Source: Manihot esculenta
Lineage: Eukaryota; Streptophyta; Magnoliopsida; Malpighiales; Euphorbiaceae
Reading direction: 5' to 3'
Assembly: GCF_001659605.2 (NCBI RefSeq)
Contig: NC_035161.2
Coordinates: 9,099,738 to 9,163,737, forward strand
Length of the DNA: 64,000 bases
The notes under the pieces are model-generated. The model worked only from the letters and a program-made list of their open reading frames with translations, was not told the DNA's origin and ran no database searches. Positions 11,787 to 22,000 of the stretch are shown here, in pieces (the first letter of the stretch is position 1; every line of letters begins with the position of its first letter). The position numbers and the translations under genes were made by a program.

Positions 11787-14217
11787 TGTAATACCCGGCT
11801 AGATTCCGACATCGGGATTCCTGCCTTCCGGCGGAATCTAGGGTGTTGGATCTCTCTAGAAGGGTAGAATGTGTTTTCTAAAAATATTTTCAAATGATTT
11901 TAAGGGTTTTAATTGAAAGAAAATTGAATTTTTAAGAGAAAAGACCAAGGAGGCGTTTGCCAGGTTCGGCCGCCGAAAGTGAAGTTCGGCCGCCGAACAT
12001 GGAAAGGCTTCGGGAGCGCCTTTGGCCTCCGAAAGTCTTGTTTGAACGAGCCAAGGTTCGGCCGCCGAAAGTCAAGTTCGGCCGCCGAACATGCATGAGT
12101 TTAGGGGGCACGTTAGGCCGCCGAAGGTCTTCGACCAGGCCACCTATAAAGGGCCCTCAGATCGGAAATGGGAGAGTTTTCTCCCCATTCTCGAGCTCAG
12201 GTGAGTTTTAGCCCTCCCTTGGTCATTTTCATGTTCTTTCTTCATCTCCTTCATGTTTTCATGAGCTCCATGGTTGTCTTGAAGAGCTTTGAAGCTTATG
12301 AGGAGTTTTGGGAGCTAGGAGCTTTTGGAGCTTGGATTCTCCACACCTCCGAGTTAGGGATTTACACCACCCTCGATCTTCAAGAGGTAAGTGTAGATCC
12401 TTGCTTCCCTAGTGTTTTTATGAAGTTTTATGAAGGTTTTGATGGTTGAGTATGGGTAGATATGCATGTTAGGATTTATGTGGGTTTTATGCCCAATGTA
12501 TGTTATGTGATGTTTGTATTGAGGAGTTTATGTTAGTTTATGCTCCTTTATGCTTGTAGGAGTGTGTATACATGTTTGGGAGAGAGTATGTGAGGTTGAG
12601 GTTGGTTTTGGGGGGTTGGGAGGCTGGTATGCTCGTGAGGCTGAGTTCTGATGAACTCAGGTTCGGCCGCCGAAGGTAGTTTCGGCCGCCGAACCTGCCT
12701 GAGGATGCAGGGTTTGGCCGCCTAACCTTGCCCCCGAAAGTTGAGTTTTGGCTTGAAAGCAGACTTTCGGCCGCCGAAGGAAGGATTCGGCCGCCGAAAG
12801 TGCCTGACTTTCGTCTCTGGAGTGGGACTTTTGGCCGCCGAAGGTGCCCGAGTTTCGTCTCTGGAGGGAGGGTTCGGCCGCCGAAGGTGCCGCCGAAAGT
12901 GCCCTGTCCAGCCGTTTCTTGGGTGTTTCCTATGCATGTTTTAGTGATGTTTTAGAGGGTTTTTGGGGAGATGTTTATGAGTTGTTTAGAGTATGTTTGG
13001 CACCTCATTCGAGTCCACCTGTGTAGGATTGGACCCGAGGGATCGAGGAGGCCATCAGTGTTAGCAGTTGCAGAGTCGGTTCAGCGTCTGCCAGAGGTGA
13101 GTAGAACTAAACTTAATCTTTTATTTTTAAGAAAATCAAATGTCTAAAGCATACTCATGCATCATGTTTACATATGTAATAGGATGATTGCACTAGTTTC
13201 ACGAATGTGACGCATTGCATAAATTGCTGTTTATATGATGAGATGGGTGGACCAAGGCGACCTCAATAGCCCACAAGTGTGTCATTGAGTCTTTTTCAGT
13301 CGGGCGAGTACATGTAGGAAAGCCCCATGAGAGCTCCTTCGGGGCCGAGTGTTGACAGAGGGAATGTTGGGGTCATGTCTAACCCTGAGGGGAAGGACGT
13401 TTCGCAAACCCTCTAAAATCACCCGCAAGAGGAAGAGAATGCTAGCGTGAACTCAAGCGGGAGTGAAAGGATTGTTGTGTAATAGTTGTGATATGGCGCA
13501 TTTCATGAAAGCATGTAATTAATGAATTGTTTTCCTTGTTTCTACTCACTGGGCTTTTTAGCTCACCCCTCTCCCCTAACCCCAGTTTTGCAGGTCAGAG
13601 GTAGGCCAGGAAGATGTCAAGGGTAAAAGGTTTTGCTTATGTAATAGTATTAGCTTAGTACTTTTAGTGTGGACATGTATTATGATTGATATAATGATTT
13701 GTAAGAGAATGTAATGTAAAGTTAATTGGAGTTATGTTTATGGATTAGAACTGTGCTTGTCCCTAAGACTTGGTTAGTCCCTGTTTAATACATGATGTAT
13801 GTTATGCTAGATGTTGAGTTGTGTTAGAACTAATCTTGTGGCATGTGTTGTTAATGGATGAGGACCCTAGAGGAGGTCTTATGTTTGTGGTTTGATGCAT
13901 GCACAGGTTAGGTTCTAGTTCCTTGGATGTAATCCCAGCTTGATGTATGTTATGTAGACCCAGCTAGAGTTTTGATGAGGGCTCTAGTAGGGGGGTCCTT
14001 TTATGTTTTCAGTTATGTCGCATACAGGTCAAGCTCGGTATTTACACCATATGTTTCAGTTTTTATGCATAAGTTTTGATCATGTATGGGATTTGACCAG
14101 GTGATAGGAGGTATGTTTGGCTTGCTACGGGTCCCGGCGGCCTTAAGCTGATCTGGATCCTAGCGCCGGTGGCGGTTCGGGCCGTTACAGAGGGGTATCA
14201 GTTTCTGGGTCGTTACA
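11787..14217 (+). repeat. 5' LTR of element D (2431 bp)
   Basis: It starts TGTAATACCCGGC and ends GGGTCGTTACA. A TATAAA box is at 12145-12150. Palindromes lie at 11964-11998, 12056-12091 and 12660-12899. Splice-donor-like sites occur at 12201 (CAG/GTGAGT), 12387 (AAGAG/GTAAGT) and 13097 (AGAG/GTGAGT), with an acceptor-like TGTAG ending at 13026. A first LTR-like end, CGTTACA, lies at 14183-14189, followed by a primer-site-like GAGGGGTATCAG and a second end 28 bases later. Confidence 0.9.
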
Positions 14218-14484
14218 GATTTGGTATCAGAGCTTTGGGCCTCATTAGTACGGTGTGTTGCACATCGGAAAGAGGTTGGCTTAGAGGTCATAGAAGGGCA
14301 AGCACAATAGGTAAAATCATGTCCACTAGGATAGGATGTTGAGTCTTGTCTTGTATGATAATGTGATATGCCATGATGTTATGCTATGTATGCATGTATG
14401 TTGCAGGTTCATGTGTTTTCATATGAACCGTATGATGCTAATGTTTGATTGATTGCTTGTGTGTTGTTCTTCAGAGGAGCCAGA
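14218..14484 (+). other. Leader of element D with primer binding site
   Basis: The primer site TGGTATCAGAGC is at 14222-14233, four bases inside the LTR. The leader then resembles that of E. It ends with a pyrimidine-rich TTGTTCTTCAG whose last G is 14474, eleven bases before the gag ATG at 14485. Confidence 0.8.
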
Positions 14485-15123
14485 ATGCGAGGTGCTCGTC
14501 GATCTGTGGAATCGACTGGAGTTCCATCTGAGAGGGAAGGTATGGATACCTTTCCCCCTGCTCTGCCAAGAGCGCAGTCGTGGGGAGTTAGCAGATGGGG
14601 AACATCAAGGGACCCTGGAAGGTCTTTTGATGTAAGCAGAGAAGCAATGGCTCCAAGAAGGATGTCAGCTAGTATGAGGGAAGTAGAGTTGGATGTGCAG
14701 AGAAGAGATTTCAGTTTGGGAATCAGAGTGCCAGAGGAAGGCATGGGAGTTTTTCAGGAGGATGCTCAGACTCAGGATTCCAGGATCTCAAGTTCAGGAG
14801 GGATTGATCCCTCCACTCTGAGTACAGCCTCCACGAAAAGTAAGAAGTGGGGCAGAACCCTGAGGGGGAAGAAGAAGAAGTTGTGGAGTCGATTGAAGGC
14901 TAGTCTGGGTTTTGGTGGCTCGAGCTTTGGCTCAGGCAGTTCAAGATGCTTGAGGTGCGGAAGGCCGCACAAGGGAGTTTGTCGGTATGGGACTAATCTA
15001 TGTTTTAGATGCGGTCAGGAGGGGCACATAGCACGTGAGTGTCCCACTGCGCCCCGGTTAGCTCAGTCCCAGCAAGCAGCTTCAGGTAGAGCAGCTCAGC
15101 CAGCAGCTCCAGCCATAGTTTAG
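14485..15123 (+). CDS. Capsid-less gag of element D (212 aa)
   Basis: The frame is open from the Met-Arg-Gly-Ala-Arg start to a TAG at 15121-15123. It keeps the basic N-terminal part and the C-terminal nucleocapsid part with the knuckle Cys-x2-Cys-x4-His-x4-Cys (about residues 173-186). The part in between that forms the capsid domain in E, F and K (about 300 residues, including the Tyr/Pro-rich stretch) is missing without loss of frame. The stop stands where E has CAG. The product could bind RNA but should not assemble a particle alone. Confidence 0.7.
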   Translation: MRGARRSVESTGVPSEREGMDTFPPALPRAQSWGVSRWGTSRDPGRSFDVSREAMAPRRMSASMREVELDVQRRDFSLGIRVPEEGMGVFQEDAQTQDSRISSSGGIDPSTLSTASTKSKKWGRTLRGKKKKLWSRLKASLGFGGSSFGSGSSRCLRCGRPHKGVCRYGTNLCFRCGQEGHIARECPTAPRLAQSQQAASGRAAQPAAPAIV

Positions 15124-16260
15124 GTTAGTGGTTGAGGCAGCGGAAGAGGGTCAGTCCCTCATTCTTCAGGTTCCCGTGGAGAAGGTCCGTCAGCTCCAGC
15201 TCGGATCTTCACCCAAGCTCAGCAGCAGGCAGACACATCAAACATGGTGGTGTCAGGTACGCTCACTTTTGAAAGTTCTGATGTGTATGTTTTTGTGAAC
15301 CCTGGAGTTTCTCTTTCTTTAGTTGCTCTAGGAGCCGTCGAGAGGTTGAGTTGATAGCTTCTAGACTAGAGTGTTCTCTTTGGGTCAGTGGACCCAAGTG
15401 GGATCCATCTGAGGCAGAGTCAGTCTGCCGGTTCAGTTCTGTGACAGTTGAGGGTAGATGCCTTCCACCCGACTTTGAGGTCCTAGACTTGGCTGTCTAG
15501 ACGTCAGTTCAGGGTTGGACTGGGTTTTTTCTGCTCGTGGTGCTATCTTGGTATGTAGAGACAAGGTAGTCAGGTTCAAAGGACAGGATGGGTCAGAGGT
15601 AGTCTTCTGAGGGAACACAGTAGGGATGCCTAGAGGTTTGATGTCAGCCTGTCAGGTTCATAGGGTACGTAGGACGGGTTGTCAGAGGGTTCTAGCTCTT
15701 ATTTGAGAGTTTGGCAGTCAGGTCAGGGAACCAGCCTCAGTGCCAGTGGTAGAGAGAGGTAGTAGTCAGAGTAGAGGCGAGACTTGGTAGACAGGGGTTT
15801 TATCCGACCTAGTACCTCCCCTGGAGTGTTCCAGTGTTGTGGTGGGAAACGGACGATGGATCCTTGAGACTTTGTAACAACTGTAAGCAGTTGACCAAGG
15901 TCACTACCAAAAGCAGGTATTCCCATGCAGGATGGATGATCTATTGGGACAGCTAGTAGGAGCTGTTTGTTTTCCAAGATAGGTCTGAAATCCGGGTACT
16001 ACCTGTGAGAGTTAGAGTTAGTTTTGGGTTAGCAGTGAGAAGAAGCCTGTTAGTAAAGATGAGAAGAGAAGAGAAGAGTAAGGATCAGAGTAGCGCAGCG
16101 GAAGCCAGTGGAGTTCGGGAGTAGGTTGGGTACTGCTAAGGTGTTTCTTTTGGAGACCCTGGAGTTTTACTCCAGCAGTGCCTGTGTCTCTCTTTCAGGA
16201 GAGAGATTTTTAGGTTTTGCTTGCATGTTTATGTATGATTGATGTTATGTTTTATGCTAT
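15124..16260 (+). pseudogene. Wrecked protease/reverse transcriptase remnant of element D
   Basis: Similarity to E can be followed through the end of gag, the protease (about 15240-15560), the linker, and the first part of reverse transcriptase up to the Lys-Ile-Asp-Leu-Arg-Ser-Gly region (about 15990). It then jumps to the last chromodomain residues (about 16150-16200). The palm with the catalytic Asp pair, RNase H and integrase are absent. Many stops and frameshifts occur. No polymerase can be made from this copy. Confidence 0.8.
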
Positions 16261-16275
16261 GCCTGTTTGTTTGTG

Positions 16276-16313
16276 GAACATTCGGGGACGAATGTTCTTG
16301 AAGGGGGGAAGAA
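16276..16313 (+). promoter_or_regulatory. Hairpin and polypurine tract of element D
   Basis: The 9-bp inverted repeat around GGGA (16276-16297) is intact, and the purine run AAGGGGGGAAGAA abuts the 3' LTR at 16314. Both are preserved although the nearby coding sequence is ruined. Confidence 0.8.
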
Positions 16314-16535
16314 TGTAATACCAGGCTAGATTCCGACATCGGGATTCCTGCCTTCCGGCGGAATCTAGGGTGTTGGATCTCTCTAGAAGGGTAGAATGTG
16401 TTTTCTAAAAATATTTTCAAATGATTTTAAGGGTTTTAATTGAAAGAAAATTGAATTTTTAAGAGAAAAGACCAAGGAGGCGTTTGCCAGGTTCGGCTGC
16501 CGAAAGTGAAGTTCGGCCGCCGAACATGGAAAGGC
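16314..16535 (+). repeat. 3' LTR of element D, first segment (222 bp)
   Basis: It corresponds to 11787-12008 of the 5' LTR with few changes (for example TGTAATACCAGG for TGTAATACCCGG). It ends with AAGGC at 16531-16535, the left target duplication of element E. Confidence 0.92.
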
Positions 16536-16891
16536 TGTAATACCCGGCTAGACTCCGGTATCGGAATTCCTACCGTCCGGTGGAATCTCGGATGTCGGAG
16601 ACCTCTAGAAGGGTAGAATCATGTTTTTATGAAATGTTTTCATGTTTTTAATGGTTTTGAGTATGAAATTGAATGAGTTTTTGCATGAAAAGTCCTTGGA
16701 GGAAAACCCAGGTTCGGCCGCCGAAAGTCAAGTTCGGCCGCCGAACATGCATGCGTTCTGGAGGCACGTTAGGCCCCCGAAAGCATGAGTGAGGGAAGTC
16801 CAGGTTCGGCCGCCGAACCTCATGTTCGGCCGCCGAACATGGCATGCATGCGGAGGCACATTCGGCCCCCGAACGTGGTCTGGCCAGCCAC

Positions 16892-16898
16892 TATAAAA
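16892..16898 (+). promoter_or_regulatory. TATA box of the 5' LTR of E
   Basis: TATAAAA follows GGCCAGCCAC, and the same core recurs in the other Tekay LTRs (for example 3727, 32502, 35227, 62754). It lies about 357 bases into the LTR, so most of the LTR lies downstream of the likely start site and is transcribed. Confidence 0.75.
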
Positions 16899-17727
16899 GG
16901 GTCCCTTAGCCGAAAACGGGCGAGCTTTTTCCCATTTTCGGCCAAGGTGAGCTCTCCGCCGTCCCTCACCCATTTTTGATGTTCTTCCTCTAAATCTTTC
17001 AAGATTTTCACTTGTTTTCACTTGGTTTGGAAGATTTAAGCTTTTGAAACAAGTTTTGGAGCTTTGGGAACTCAGGAGCTCATTTTCGTGGATCTCCAAG
17101 TTTAGGTCGTCTCCCTCTCGATCTTCAAGAGGTAAGGGCCGATCTTAAGCTCCTTATGTGTTTTAAGTGAGATTTTATGAGTTCTTTGAGTAGAAATGCA
17201 TGTTAGGGTTTATGTTGAGTTATGGGTCTATATTGATGTTTTGAACAATGTGGCTTGCTTAAGTATGTTTGAAGTGTTGTAGTTGGGGTATATGACTGTT
17301 TGAGACCCCTAGGAACTTGTATGCATGTTTTGGTTGAGGTTTATGCTTGATTTGAAGTTTTGGGAGGCAAGAGGTTCATTTGAACCAAGTTTCTGCCCTT
17401 CTGGCAGAAACCAGGTTCGGCCGCCGAAGGGAGTTTCGGCTGCCGAACCCCCTTTGTGGAGGCAGCATTCGGCTGCCGAAGTTGCCCCCGAAAGGAGACT
17501 TTCGTCTCTGTCTGGGACTTTCGGCCGCCGAAGGTGCCGCCGAAAGTGCCTGACTTTCGGATCTGTCCAGGACTTTCGGCCGCCGAAGGTGCCGCCGAAA
17601 GTGCCCTGTTCAGCTATTTCATGCATATCTCTATGAGATATTTTCAGGATGTTTTAGGGGTTTTTGGGGAATATTTTAGAGTTATGATTGAGTATGTTTG
17701 GTCCCTCATTTGAGTCCACCTGTGTAG

Positions 17728-17798
17728 GTTCGGACCCGAGGAACCGAGGACCCCAGCAGTGAGTTCAGTTGCTTCGGTGTTGTCAGAGTCAGCCAGAG
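17728..17798 (+). other. Putative 71-base leader exon within the LTR of E
   Basis: It begins after an acceptor-like TGTGTAG (ending 17727) and ends before a donor-like GAG/GTGAGT (from 17799). The same block, 70-71 bases, is present in D (13027-13096) and the signals recur in LTRs B, G, H and J and, on the minus strand, in A, C, F and I. The GTTCGGACCCGAGGAACCGA stretch is the best conserved part. That it is spliced is an inference. Confidence 0.4.
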
Positions 17799-18804
17799 GT
17801 GAGTGGAACTAAAACTTAATCTTTTAAATTAAATGCTTTATCATGTTTCATGCATCATGATTATGCAATAGGATGATTGCATTAGTTTTCACGAATATGC
17901 CGCATTGCATAAATTATTGTTGTTGATGTGGGTGAATGTCGGATGACCCAATTAGTCCAAGACAGGAAGACCAGGCCCCATGCTACAGGCCTGGCACAGA
18001 GTAAGCAAGTCCAGGCCCCAGTCTACAGGCCTGGCACAGAGTAAGGAAAGACCAGGATTCCATCGTATGGTCTAGCACGGTTATGGGACTTGAAGACCAG
18101 GAGCCAGAAGAGGCCCTGGGAATATGGTAAGTAATGTATGTTCTGACAGGAAAGACCAGGACCCCATTCTACAGGCCTGGCACAGAGTTAACTTGGACTA
18201 ATTGGTGACGAGTTCACCCAACCCTTATGTGGATTGTTTGTGTTATGATGCATTTCATAGAGCATAGTGTTAATGTGTTTTAATAGCTCTACTCACTGGG
18301 CTTTTAGCTCACCCCTCTCCCTTTACCCCCAGGCTTGCAGGTACAGTATAGTGCGGGAGTCCGGATAGAGTAAAGAAGTCATGCTTATGTAATAGCTAGC
18401 AATGGACATGATCAAATTGTAATGTAAAGTATTAATCAGTATAGTTATGAGATGATGTTTATGGATGTTAGAGGTGTGCTTGACCATAGATTGTTGTATC
18501 CCTTTTAAACATGATCTTAGAGATTTATATGATGTTTATGTATACCAACTCAACAGATGTTATGTTGCCCATTGGGGGCACAGATGAGATCCCACAGAGG
18601 GATCAATGTTATGTTAATGTTATGCACAGGTTGAGTTTGGTTGATGTTCATAGAAAGAAAAGTTTTAATTTTTATGCATGTTGTTGATCATGTATGGGAT
18701 TATACAGGTTCACAGGTTTTATGTCAGGCTTGCTACGGGTCCCGGCGGCCTTAAGTCGACCCGGATCCTAGCGCCGGTAGCGGTCCGATTTTCGGGTCGT
18801 TACA

Positions 18805-19069
18805 GAATGGTATCAGAGCCCTAGGTTCATATGGTCGGACCTAGAGTGTCGGGCTCATAGATGTTATAGAAGGTCAAGCACAATAGGAAAAGATCATGTC
18901 CACTAGGATAGGATGTGGAGTCCTGTCTTGCATAATGATGTGAAATGCCATGATAATATGCATGTGCATTAATGATATGCTATGATATGTGATGCGGGTT
19001 CATGTGTGCCCACATGAACCATATGATGCTAATGTTGCTTGTGATGTGCACTGTTTTTCAGAAAACAGG
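18805..19069 (+). other. Leader of element E: primer site and splice acceptor
   Basis: The primer site TGGTATCAGAGC is at 18808-18819. The leader contains many ATGs and no long frame. It ends in CTGTTTTTCAG (last G 19061), eight bases before the gag ATG at 19070. If this acceptor is used, the ATG-rich leader would be removed from the gag-pol message. Confidence 0.7.
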
Positions 19070-22000
19070 ATGAGAGGAACTCGTCGATCAGCGAGATTGA
19101 CTGGAGTACCACCTGAGGATGAGGGCATGAGCGCCCGTCCTCCAGCATTGCCTAGGGCAATGTCTAGCAGGTCCAACAGGGACAGAGTAGCAAGAGACCC
19201 TAGAAGGTCTCTGGATCTGGGTAGGAGCAGATCAGTCAGAGGAACAGTTTAGGGAGGAGCGTCAGAGGATATGGGGGATGATATGGACGTAGAACAGAGG
19301 AGGGATGGCAGTTTGGGAGTCAGTATGTCAGAAGAAGGAGTGGGAGAGTCCCAAGGAGGCACTCAGGCCTCGGGATTTGTACAGCCACCTCACTACCCAC
19401 ATTTCTCACAACATCCCGGGTATTCGATGGGAGGTACATCGGATTACCCTAGTTTCACCCCTTATCCCACACAGATGCCATACCCACCATACTACTCACC
19501 GTACTCTCAGTACCCAATGTATCCACCTCCACCCTACTATCCAAATCCAGAAAACCCTACCTCAGAAAATGTTGTACCACCTCCACCACCTGCAGAACCA
19601 GCAGCCCCAGTTGCTCAACCTCCTAGACCTAGCTCAGCCAGTGGGAGCAAGGTCAAGATGACAGACTATATGAAGCTGGGTGCTCCCCAGTTTGAAACCG
19701 GTGATGATCCGTTCGTGTACTTGGAGCGGGTCAAGGCAATTACAGATGAAATAGGGGCGGATGACAGTAGAGCCATTCAGATGGCCGGGTTCACACTTAA
19801 GTGCAAGAAGGCACGGGAGTGGTTCAAGAATTATGTGAACCCGAGAGTGGACAGCATGACTTGGGAAGAGTTTGCAAACGAGTTTGCAGGATGGGCTTTC
19901 CCTGATAGTTCAAGGGAATTGAAGATGATAGAATTCGAGCAGTTGAGGCAAACTGATGACATGAGTGTAGACGAATATACTGACAGGTTTATGGAGTTGT
20001 TGCCTTTTTATGGGCAGAGTCTGGATACAGACCAGAAGAAGTCGAGGAGGTATATCATGAAGCTCCATCCCAGGTATTCCTCCTTGGTACAGTCAGCAGA
20101 TAGAGAGAGTTTTCACACCATAGTAGACATGGCTAGGAGAATGGAGGCTAGTGCCATCATTCAGGGGACAGTTAAGCAGACAGTGGCACAAGCTTCTGGT
20201 TCTAAAACTCCGGGTGGGGGAAGATTAGATCCCTCTACCTTGAGTGCAGCAGCGTCAGGCAGTAAGAGATGGAGTAAACCCAAGGGTAAGAAGAATAAGT
20301 TCTGGAACAAGGTCAAGTCTAGTCTGGGATTTGGGAGTGGCTCAAGCTCTGGTGCGGATAATGCAATTTGTGCAAGGTGTGGTAGGCCACACAAGGGAGT
20401 ATGTCGGTTTGGGACGAACGCCTGCTTCAGATGTGGTCAGGAGGGGCATATAGCTCGAGATTGTCCAAGAGCGGCCCCGATGGCTCAGTCCCAGCAGACA
20501 GCTTCAGGCAGTGTAGCGCAGCCAGCAGCTCCAGCCATGACTCAGGCCAGTGGCAGAGGCAGAGGGAGAGGAGCAGCCTCTTCTTCAGCGGGTTTCAGAG
20601 GTGAAGGTCCATCAGCCCCAGCACGGATCTTCACAATGACACAGCAGGAGGCAGACGCATCCAACACCGTGGTGGCAGGTAATCTCGTCATAGGTTGTTC
20701 GGATGTTTATTCATTGATGGACCCTGGTGCATCTCATTCTTTTATTGCTCCGAGGGCCGTAGAGAGGTTGGGATTGATGATCTCTGGGTTAGAGTGTCCT
20801 CTCTGGGTCAGTGGACCCAAGTGCGATCCATCTGTGGCAGCGTCAGTCTGTCAGTGTAGTCCAGTTTTCGTTGAGGGGAGATGCATGTCCGCCGACCTTG
20901 TGGTTCTAGATTTGACAGACTTTGACGTCATTCTAGGGATGGACTGGTTATCTACCCATGGTGCTACCTTGGACTGCAGGGACAAGGTAGTCAGGTTCAG
21001 AGGTCAGGATGGATCAGAGGTCGTCTTCAGAGGAGACAGGAGGGGTACACCTAGAGGTATGATCTCAGCTCTTCAGGCTCGTAGGTTGCTTAGGAAGGGA
21101 TGTCAGAGGTATTTGGCTCATGTGAGAGAGCTAAATAGTCAGGTTAGAGAACCCGCCTCGGTGCCAGTGGTTAGAGAGTTCTTAGATGTGTTCCCAGACA
21201 AACTGCCAGGTTTACCACCTGCTAGGGAGATAGAGTTCGAGATAGAACTAATGTCTGGAACTCGACCGATCTCTATTCCTCCCTACAGGATGGCGCCAGC
21301 AGAATTGAAAGAGTTGAAGGAGCAGTTGCAGGAGCTGGTAGACAAGGGCTTCATCCGACCGAGTACCTCACCTTGGGGCGCTCCAGTCTTGTTTGTGAGA
21401 AAGAAGGATGGATCCCTTAGACTTTGTATCGACTACAGGCAGTTGAACAAAGTCACTACCAAGAACAAGTACCCATTGCCAAGGATCGACGATCTATTCG
21501 ACCAGCTAGCAGGAGCGGGTTGTTTCTCCAAAATAGATCTGAGATCGGGGTACCATCAGTTGAGGATCAGGGAAGAGGACGTACCAAAGACAGCTTTCAG
21601 GACCAGATATGGGCATTTTGAGTTCCTTGTGATGCCGTTCGGGTTAACTAACGCCCCTGCAGCATTCATGGACCTCATGAATAGAGTGTTTAGCCAATAC
21701 CTGGATCACTTCGTTATTGTCTTCATAGATGATATCTTAGTGTATTCCAGGAATGCAGAGGAGCATGCCCATCATCTGCGGTTGGTTCTACAGACCTTGA
21801 GGGAACATGGCTTGTATGCCAAGTTCTCCAAGTGTGAGTTCTGGCTAAGGAGCATTTCATTCTTGGGGCATGTAGTGTCAGAGAATGGGATTGAGGTAGA
21901 CCCCAAGAAGACAGAGACTGTGGCTAACTGGCCTAGACCCACTTCAGTGACAGAGATCAGGAGTTTCTTGGGTTTGGCAGGTTACTACAGGAGGTTCGTT

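Larger units (their letters stand above)
16536..18804 (+). repeat. 5' LTR of element E (2269 bp)
   Basis: It starts TGTAATACCCGGC and ends GGGTCGTTACA. Palindromes lie at 16712-16748, 16804-16841 and 17415-17605. TATAAAA is at 16892-16898. Donor-like sites are at 16947 and 17132; a 71-base segment with an acceptor and a donor is at 17728-17798. Hairpin-forming repeats of the CCAGG...CCTGG type occupy about 17960-18195. Confidence 0.93.

Noticed and set aside
14409..14744. Minus-strand frame opposite the gag of D
   Set aside because: It is the shadow of gag; the plus frame matches gag in E, F and K and has the zinc knuckle further on.
19250..19252. Programmed stop readthrough as the expression strategy in E and K
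   Set aside because: The TAG codons are at different places in E, F and K, are not followed by a known readthrough context, and the other copies have CAG at these sites. Mutation is simpler.
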